This document shows positions 59,249 through 64,000 of a DNA stretch of 64,000 nucleotides, one piece after another. The translations under genes and the position numbers were made by a program. Below the pieces are notes generated by a model. The model was not told where the DNA came from and searched no databases. It worked only from the letters and a program-made list of their open reading frames with translations. Source of the stretch: UBA5009 sp038043185 (GTDB taxonomy: Bacteria > Bdellovibrionota > Bdellovibrionia > Bdellovibrionales > Bdellovibrionaceae); contig JBBTCO010000027.1 of the NCBI GenBank assembly GCA_038043185.1, positions 18,084 through 82,083 on the forward strand. The letters run 5' to 3'. Position 1 is the first letter of the stretch. Every line of letters begins with the position of its first letter.

Positions 59249-59250
59249 TT

Positions 59251-59550
59251 ATGAAACAAAGAATTTCTTTAAAAAGCAATAAGGGTCAGGGTCTTATCGA
59301 ATACGTTATTATTGTTGCCATCGTCGCCGTTGGCGCCATGTCGCTCGTGCGAGTCCTTCACCAAAGTGTGAATGTGCAATTTGCTCAAATTGCTAAGGCA
59401 TTAGGAGCAAAAACAAGCCAACAAATTACTGCTCCAGAAATCAGTTCCACCATGCTTCACAGAAAAGATCTCACAAATTTTATGAAGGGGGCTCGCGGCA
59501 ACTCAAAAGATGATGATCAAAATGAAAATGAATCTCCTTCTTCGCACTAA
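59251..59550 (+). CDS. Flp/Tad-type pilin
   Basis: A 99-residue protein. The ATG at 59251 is preceded by GGAGGG; the longer frame start at 59158 is not needed. It has a basic leader (MKQRISLKSNKGQ), then the Flp signature G-x4-EY (QGLIEYVIIVAIVAVGAMSL) which marks prepilin peptidase processing after Gly and the pilin helix. A hydrophilic tail with many Ser/Asp/Asn follows. It begins a gene set of overlapping or tightly spaced genes up to 62127. The motor gene cpaF lies 31 kb away. Confidence 0.88.
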   Translation: MKQRISLKSNKGQGLIEYVIIVAIVAVGAMSLVRVLHQSVNVQFAQIAKALGAKTSQQITAPEISSTMLHRKDLTNFMKGARGNSKDDDQNENESPSSH

Positions 59551-59553
59551 CGA

Positions 59554-59919
59554 ATGAGAAGTTTTAAATCTCAAAGCGGACAAGTTTTGATTGAATCCGT
59601 AGTCGTATTTTCAATTGCGTCAACCCTATTTATTTTTTTATTTTCTGCACTATCCACGGCAACGCAAATTTTTTTATGGCACCAACAGATTAATCGAGCT
59701 CTTCTTTGTTCACTGAATGAAAAACAAACGAGTCATTGTTTGCGAGAATTTTCACCTCAAAAAATCACAGACGAAAAAACAATTTTTACTTTGAAGCTTG
59801 TAAAATTTAAATTTCAACGAATCCAACATCGACCTTGCATCGAAGTCGAACTTCTGGGGATTTTTGATGAAAGTTATAAAATTAAAAAGAAACTCAGTGC
59901 AAAAAATTGGCGAGTTTAA
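59554..59919 (+). CDS. TadE/prepilin-like protein
   Basis: A 121-residue protein with a prepilin-type N-terminus: SQSGQVLIESVVVFSIASTL (a Gly followed by hydrophobic helix with Glu at +5 relative to the cut). The rest has three cysteines (LCSLNEKQTSHC, RPC) and a beta-rich tail. It starts four bases after the pilin stop. The TadE/TadF group of minor pilins fits its length and motif. Confidence 0.78.
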   Translation: MRSFKSQSGQVLIESVVVFSIASTLFIFLFSALSTATQIFLWHQQINRALLCSLNEKQTSHCLREFSPQKITDEKTIFTLKLVKFKFQRIQHRPCIEVELLGIFDESYKIKKKLSAKNWRV

Positions 59920-60634
59920 TTCAAATCAAAATGGATTTATTATTATTTCTTTTATTGCGCTTGTGCCTTTTCTTCTTGCTGGGATTTTCGCCTTTGCCAG
60001 TGTCATTCAGCTGAGTAATATAAAAACAAATTTAGAAACAAAATGCCTTGGAGTGCAAAATCAAAGTTTTCACCGTCAAAGACAAAGATTAGTTAAACTC
60101 TTAAAACTTAATCCCAAAGCAAGCCGTTTAAGTCTTGAAAAAATTCAAGTAAAGGCAAAGATGGCCGCTGCTTTGGCTTTGGGACAATTGGAATTACTCG
60201 CAATTCTTGAAATCAAACTCAATAAGATACTTATTCAACAAGAAAAATTAGACTTAGAACAGCGACTTATTCTTAACCAGGCGCAAGAAGAGTTTGTGAG
60301 AAGTGAATTATCTATTCTAAAAGATTTACATCGGCTGCAAAATCAAATTATTAAACGAAACCCACCACTCTGGATTCTGAGTTTCGAAAAACCAAATCCC
60401 GGCCGGCCTCGACTTGCTGTTAGGGCGAATGGGACGGACATCGCGCCGACTTACGACCTCCAAGTCAATTTTCAAAATGAACAGCTTTGGCGTATTCATT
60501 GGATAATGAAAATTCAGTCCGGATTAAGAATGATTTCATTTTTAAAGTTTAATTTAGAGGTAAACCAAGAATGCGCACTGACTCTTCAGCAAAACAACGA
60601 GGATTTTTCAATAATTGCTCCGGACAAATCCTGA
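59867..60634 (+). CDS. TadE/TadG-like pilus assembly protein
   Basis: A 255-residue protein overlapping the upstream gene by 53 bp. I take the ATG at 59867. Near the N-terminus is a prepilin-like segment (NGFIIISFIALVPFLLAGIF), typical of TadE/TadG-type proteins, which is followed by a long helical part (LEKIQVKAKMAAALALGQLE, KLDLEQRLILNQAQEEFVRS) and a beta-rich end. The gene overlaps the next small prepilin-like gene by 64 bp. The helical middle is longer than in TadE. Confidence 0.7.
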   Translation: MKVIKLKRNSVQKIGEFNSNQNGFIIISFIALVPFLLAGIFAFASVIQLSNIKTNLETKCLGVQNQSFHRQRQRLVKLLKLNPKASRLSLEKIQVKAKMAAALALGQLELLAILEIKLNKILIQQEKLDLEQRLILNQAQEEFVRSELSILKDLHRLQNQIIKRNPPLWILSFEKPNPGRPRLAVRANGTDIAPTYDLQVNFQNEQLWRIHWIMKIQSGLRMISFLKFNLEVNQECALTLQQNNEDFSIIAPDKS

Positions 60635-60753
60635 TAGAAATGATTGTGATCTCTGCAATTATGGTTTTTTTCTTTTTTGAAATTCAAAGAGTTATAAACA
60701 AATCACAAACCCAACGAAGAAAAGTAGAGGTCATCTATGAAACAAAAAATTGA
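60571..60753 (+). CDS. Short prepilin-like protein (60 aa)
   Basis: A 60-residue protein: a basic start, then GQILIEMIVISAIMVFFFF with Glu after Gly as in type IV-like prepilins, and a short charged end. GAGG at about 60557 precedes the ATG with acceptable spacing. It overlaps the upstream gene by 64 bp and the next gene by 17 bp. The motif and the operon setting make it a real minor pilin gene despite its size. Confidence 0.7.
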   Translation: MRTDSSAKQRGFFNNCSGQILIEMIVISAIMVFFFFEIQRVINKSQTQRRKVEVIYETKN

Positions 60754-61225
60754 GCAACTGATTAAGACCACATCCCAAGCCAGACGTGCAGTACTTTTTT
60801 TCTTTGTACTCGGTCTGATCAGTCTTTGGATCAGTTATTACCCTGTCGAAAAAAATCAAGAAAGCGATGTTCCAAAGCTAGAAAATGAATCAGTCGACAC
60901 TTATATTCCAAAAGGTTTTGTCCTTGTTCCTCTTGATCTCAGCAACTTAGAAAGTTTAAATTCCTTTATCGGTCAAGCCGGAGTTGTTGATCTGTACAAA
61001 TCCAGGGATGGGCAAAAAGGCACCCGAATCGCAACACGGGTAAAAATAATTCGTGCGCCACTGAATCCCCAATTATTTGCCGCCTTGGTTCCAGAAGAAA
61101 GGAGCTCAGATTTATTGAACTACAATGAGGCCTTGTTCGCAGTCGTACAGAATAAATCCGAAACTTCGGGAAGTATACATTCACAAAAAGCCTTAACTAA
61201 AAAAAGTATCATCTACCAAAACTAA
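60737..61225 (+). CDS. CpaB/RcpC-like SAF-domain pilus protein
   Basis: A 162-residue protein with one N-terminal membrane helix (AVLFFFVLGLISLWISYY) and a periplasmic beta-rich part (TYIPKGFVLVPLDLSNLESL, GQAGVVDLYKSRDGQKGTRI). The phrase YIPKGFVLVPLDLS and the location in the pilin operon suggest a short CpaB/RcpC relative, which stabilises the Tad outer-membrane channel. The match is weak, so alternative roles remain possible. Confidence 0.55.
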   Translation: MKQKIEQLIKTTSQARRAVLFFFVLGLISLWISYYPVEKNQESDVPKLENESVDTYIPKGFVLVPLDLSNLESLNSFIGQAGVVDLYKSRDGQKGTRIATRVKIIRAPLNPQLFAALVPEERSSDLLNYNEALFAVVQNKSETSGSIHSQKALTKKSIIYQN

Positions 61226-61233
61226 GGATATAC

Positions 61234-62127
61234 ATGAAAGCGCAAATTTATCTTATGCTTTTGCTGATCATTTCTGGTCAGACCTATGCCAATATTTATA
61301 TTCGCGGTCCAAACATAGAACAAAATAGTTTTGTTGATATCGTTAAAGAAAAACAAGGCATTCAATTGAGTCGTTGGCTACTTGATAATGATCGTCGTAA
61401 ATCAAAAATTGACCCCCTGATAGATCTTGGTGAAAAATATTTATCTTCTGAAATTTCACTCGCTGATTTTCTTTTTTCCATTGAAAAGTTAAACGACCAT
61501 AGTGCTCCTGATCTTGAATGGCGCCAAGCCCTTGTCGATATACTTGTTAAAAAAAGTGAATCGCTTTCCTCTCACTCAACGGAAATTTGGGATCAAATTT
61601 GTTATTTCTTTAACCTCGATGAAAATATTCAAACTCGTTGGTCTCAATTTTACCAACAGTGCAATAAAAATCAAAAAATAAAGGAAATTGAAAAACCAGT
61701 TTTTTTAAAAAATGATGTGGTCATTATTGATGGAATTGAATGGGTCGACAAAGTAAAATTTTATCTACGAAAAAAGACAAACCCTCTTAAAATACAAATT
61801 CGAATTTATTCAGATATGTACTCGCCTGTTTTTATTAAAAAAACTTCAATGGACATTGAACCACCAGATCGCTTGACTCTATCTTCGGACGATTGTGGCG
61901 AGCAAAAGAATCAACTTAATTCTTTATTAGATTATCCGCTTCCCCTGTATCAGGTACAAATTGTAAAAAGAAAAAATTGCATTGAATCTGCCGATCCGAG
62001 CTTAGCCGAGACAAAATCTAATTTTTGGACGGAAAACAAAAAATGGATCTGGATCGGCGGATTAGCAATGGGGGCTTTGTTTATTTATCAAGCCCAAGAT
62101 CACGAAATAAGTTTTGATTGGCCTTAA
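61234..62127 (+). CDS. Secreted protein of the pilin operon, unknown function
   Basis: A 297-residue protein with signal peptide KAQIYLMLLLIISGQTYA, a helical middle and a C-terminal hydrophobic segment (NKKWIWIGGLAMGALFIYQA) that may anchor it. Cysteines at QICYFF, QQCNK, DDCGE and KNCIE could form disulfides. It lies 8 bp downstream of the CpaB-like gene and overlaps the convergent amidohydrolase by 4 bp. A helper for pilus secretion is a guess from the operon. Confidence 0.7.
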   Translation: MKAQIYLMLLLIISGQTYANIYIRGPNIEQNSFVDIVKEKQGIQLSRWLLDNDRRKSKIDPLIDLGEKYLSSEISLADFLFSIEKLNDHSAPDLEWRQALVDILVKKSESLSSHSTEIWDQICYFFNLDENIQTRWSQFYQQCNKNQKIKEIEKPVFLKNDVVIIDGIEWVDKVKFYLRKKTNPLKIQIRIYSDMYSPVFIKKTSMDIEPPDRLTLSSDDCGEQKNQLNSLLDYPLPLYQVQIVKRKNCIESADPSLAETKSNFWTENKKWIWIGGLAMGALFIYQAQDHEISFDWP

Positions 62128-63476
62128 TGGCCAGACGCGTTTTTGGGCAAATAAACAATTTTCCCATTAAAAATAACTTTCTCAACTTGGAAATTTTCTA
62201 AGAAATCACTTTTAAAGTGCGTTTCCCCAGATGGGACTTGTTGCGAAGAGCAAGTGTAAAATAAAAGTGGATCCGCGTTCAAAGATCGAACTCCTGCTCG
62301 GCCACTTTCTTTTAAGGCTCTCAAATTTTGTGACAAAGAAGATTTTTCAATCGGTGAATCGCTACCAAATTGGATCGGTATTCCGGCTTTTCGTAAGCTT
62401 TCCCAAGGAAAAACAAATTCGTACAAATGTCCTAAACGCTTTTCTAACCAAAGTTTGTCACTAAGCCAGTGACAGGGTTGTAAATGACAAATAATGTGCA
62501 ATGGCTTCATCAGTTTAATTGTTTCTGGCTTTAGCACTTGAACGTGTTCTAAATTTATTCGTCCAGTAAGACCTTGAGCCGAAACTTCCCTTGCCACTTG
62601 GACAACATCATTTGCCGCGCGATCGCCGATAGTATGAACACTCACATCAAAACCCTCAGACCAGGTTCGATGAATAATTTCTTTCAATTCGGATCGACTC
62701 CATAAAGTTTTACCAGAATTGTCATTTTGATCGGCGTAAGGCTCGGATAAAGCGGCGGTTCTTGAGCCCAAGGAACCATCATAAAAAATCTTTATCCCAC
62801 GCGCCTTCATACAAAAATTTTCGGTTAACTTGGCTTGCTTGATTTCGCGAATTGCACGGTCAGAATCAGCAATATTATCGCATAAAAAATTATGTTCAAT
62901 AAACGCATGCATTTCATTTGCTTCAAAAATTTCGAGCTCAGCTTCCCACTGCGACCAAGAGGTCGTCATGTCACGCAGGTGGGTAAAACCCTGACTCAAA
63001 AAATGTTGCAGCGAAGTGTTTAACATACATTTGATTTGTGATTTTTTGTAAGGAGGTAAAAGTTCATACACCTTCATGTGTATTGTTTCTCTTAAAATTC
63101 CATTCGGAATCCCCAAAGAATCAAACTCGATAAAATCTTTATGCTTATTGAATAAGTCCGATGTGGGTTTATCGATACCAAGCAAATTTAATACTTTTGA
63201 ATTTACACAACAGGAGTGTCCATCGGCACGAACAAAAAAAACATACTTATCCAAAAAAAGTTCATCTAACAAAGTTCTATCGAGAGAAAAACCAGCATCG
63301 AATTTGTTTTCATCCCAGCCAAAGCCGGTTATCCAATCCTCTCTTGTCAAAAATGAACTTTGCGAAATGGATACAAGATCGGATCGATTTTGAACCTTCG
63401 CTAAGCTGAGCTGCTGAAGAGATTCTCCGGTCATTAGAAAATGAATATGGCTATCGTAAAGATTTTTAATAATCAT
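62124..63476 (-). CDS. Amidohydrolase family protein (YtcJ type)
   Basis: A 450-residue metal-dependent hydrolase. Visible motifs: DSHIHFLMTGESL (H-x-H near the N-terminus), GFGWDENKF and FVRADGHSCCVNSKVL, KIFYDGSLGSRTAALSEPY, SVHTIGDRAANDVV (the His and Asp region), NLEHVQ, and QFGSDSPIEKSSLSQNL (the final Asp). This order fits the YtcJ/amidohydrolase 3 family, probably acting on an N-acyl or formamide substrate. No signal peptide. The exact substrate is unknown; likely cytoplasmic. Confidence 0.85.
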   Translation of the reverse strand: MIIKNLYDSHIHFLMTGESLQQLSLAKVQNRSDLVSISQSSFLTREDWITGFGWDENKFDAGFSLDRTLLDELFLDKYVFFVRADGHSCCVNSKVLNLLGIDKPTSDLFNKHKDFIEFDSLGIPNGILRETIHMKVYELLPPYKKSQIKCMLNTSLQHFLSQGFTHLRDMTTSWSQWEAELEIFEANEMHAFIEHNFLCDNIADSDRAIREIKQAKLTENFCMKARGIKIFYDGSLGSRTAALSEPYADQNDNSGKTLWSRSELKEIIHRTWSEGFDVSVHTIGDRAANDVVQVAREVSAQGLTGRINLEHVQVLKPETIKLMKPLHIICHLQPCHWLSDKLWLEKRLGHLYEFVFPWESLRKAGIPIQFGSDSPIEKSSLSQNLRALKESGRAGVRSLNADPLLFYTCSSQQVPSGETHFKSDFLENFQVEKVIFNGKIVYLPKNASGH

Positions 63477-63494
63477 AGAGGTTATTTAAATGAA

Positions 63495-63521
63495 AAAGAC
63501 CCAGCAAACAACTGAGTCTTT
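63495..63521 (-). terminator. Probable terminator of the Met/Gly-rich gene
   Basis: AAAGACCCAG (63495-63504) and CTGAGTCTTT (63512-63521) pair at 9 of 10 positions with a 7-nt loop. On the minus strand the stem is followed by TTTTCATTT, and it lies 30 bp after the stop of the gene ending at 63551. Confidence 0.65.
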
Positions 63522-63550
63522 ATTATTTTAGTTAAGGTAATGCTTCTAGC

Positions 63551-64000
63551 TTAGCGCTGACTACCCAAAGGAGGAGGTGCTGCGATACTGCCTCCACCAA
63601 ATGCACTGCCACCGATTGTTCCACCGACACCAAGGTAACCGCCGCCAATGATTCCCGTGCCTCCCATTGCAGAACCGGATTGAACCATTTGAATTCGGTT
63701 CATCAATCCCGTTAGCTCTTGTTGAAGACCCATCATAGCTCGTTGTCTTTGCATATAATTTTCGTAATATCTGGATTGTTGTTGCATTTGCATTTGATAC
63801 TGTTGCATTTGCATTTGCATCATCTGCTGTTGCATTTGCATAGACCCAGTACTATCCATTCCCATAGCTCCGCCCATCATCGGCATTCCCATTCCAGGCA
63901 TTCCCATTCCAGCAATACCCATAGGTCCGCCCATTCCAGGCATCATGCCGCCCATCATTTGCATTCCCATTCCGGGCATTCCCATTCCCATAGCTCCACC
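63551..64000 (-). CDS. Met/Gly/Gln-rich repeat protein (5' end beyond window)
   Basis: The minus-strand frame is open to the window edge, so only the last about 150 residues are seen. The first third is G-M repeats (MGMGMPGMGM, GMPGMGMPMMGG), then a Met/Gln helical block (MQMQQQMMQMQMQQYQMQMQ), a short coiled region (YYENYMQRQRAMMGLQQELT) and a Gly-rich tail ending PPPLGSQR. No family recognised; it could be a surface or methionine-rich copper-type protein, but nothing proves this. The in-frame ATG at 63991 may not be the true start. Confidence 0.7.
   Translation of the reverse strand, partial: GGAMGMGMPGMGMQMMGGMMPGMGGPMGIAGMGMPGMGMPMMGGAMGMDSTGSMQMQQQMMQMQMQQYQMQMQQQSRYYENYMQRQRAMMGLQQELTGLMNRIQMVQSGSAMGGTGIIGGGYLGVGGTIGGSAFGGGSIAAPPPLGSQR

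Noticed and set aside
1..64000. CRISPR arrays, tRNA or rRNA genes, complete insertion sequences
   Set aside because: No regularly spaced repeats, no cloverleaf with a recognisable anticodon arm, and no transposase gene were seen by reading.

Overview
The window is an AT-rich, densely coded bacterial chromosome segment from a Gram-negative, flagellated organism. Evidence: meso-diaminopimelate-type peptidoglycan synthesis (murE carries the DNPR motif), lipid A and LPS genes (lpxH, an HldE-type adenylyltransferase), a motAB pair, outer-membrane beta-barrel proteins, and many short signal-peptide or lipoprotein genes with no obvious wider family. The gene content and style resemble Bdellovibrio-like bacteria (Bdellovibrionota). 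This placement is recognition, not a computed result. A run of ten Ns near 58.8 kb shows a draft assembly.

Left edge (1-3.8 kb): a large secreted protein cut by the window edge, a 199-bp near-perfect palindrome, and small secreted or lipoprotein genes. From 3.9 to 24.6 kb lies the division and cell wall (dcw) cluster on the minus strand. In transcription order it reads rsmH, ftsL, ftsI (with a PASTA domain), murE, murF, mraY, murD, a small lipoprotein, ftsW, murG, murC, murB, ftsQ, ftsA, ftsZ, lpxH. It is interrupted twice: by a plus-strand esterase between ftsI and murE, and by a block between murF and mraY that holds a frameshifted HNH nuclease gene, the tail of a LysR regulator and a small secreted protein. 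No mraZ or ddl is seen.

24.7-30 kb: a zinc-ribbon membrane protein, a UPRT-like protein and hypoxanthine phosphoribosyltransferase, a CpaF-type secretion ATPase, thymidylate synthase with dihydrofolate reductase, and a PilZ protein. 30-36 kb: a secreted cysteine-repeat protein, a TetR regulator with a palindrome on its own promoter, a lytic transglycosylase, a PBP4-type carboxypeptidase, an LspA fused to a second membrane/HAMP-like module, and an exonuclease fused to a WYL-like domain. 36-47 kb: a TorF-like outer-membrane protein, motAB, dsbD, RNA/protein modification genes (rluB-like, prmA, rsmE), an RDD protein and an ADP-heptose-type nucleotidyltransferase. 47-54 kb: mostly lineage-specific envelope proteins, one of them frameshifted. 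54-58.5 kb: a tightly coupled operon folD, Rieske oxygenase, phytase-like esterase, RlmI-like methyltransferase. 58.6-62.1 kb: a Lys/Ala-rich basic protein and a compact Flp/Tad-type pilin operon. Right edge: an amidohydrolase and a Met/Gly/Gln-rich protein cut by the edge.

The most unusual feature is a set of long intergenic palindromes. Three of them (37.1, 37.5 and 53.2 kb) share an almost identical 46-bp centre flanked by 31-38 bp inverted arms that differ at every locus and match local sequence. One palindrome extends into the 3' end of motB and carries an inverted, diverged copy of the last motB codons on the other side. Two others (2.0 and 31.5 kb) have the same architecture with different centres. 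This suggests an element class whose arms are made from, or conform to, flanking DNA.
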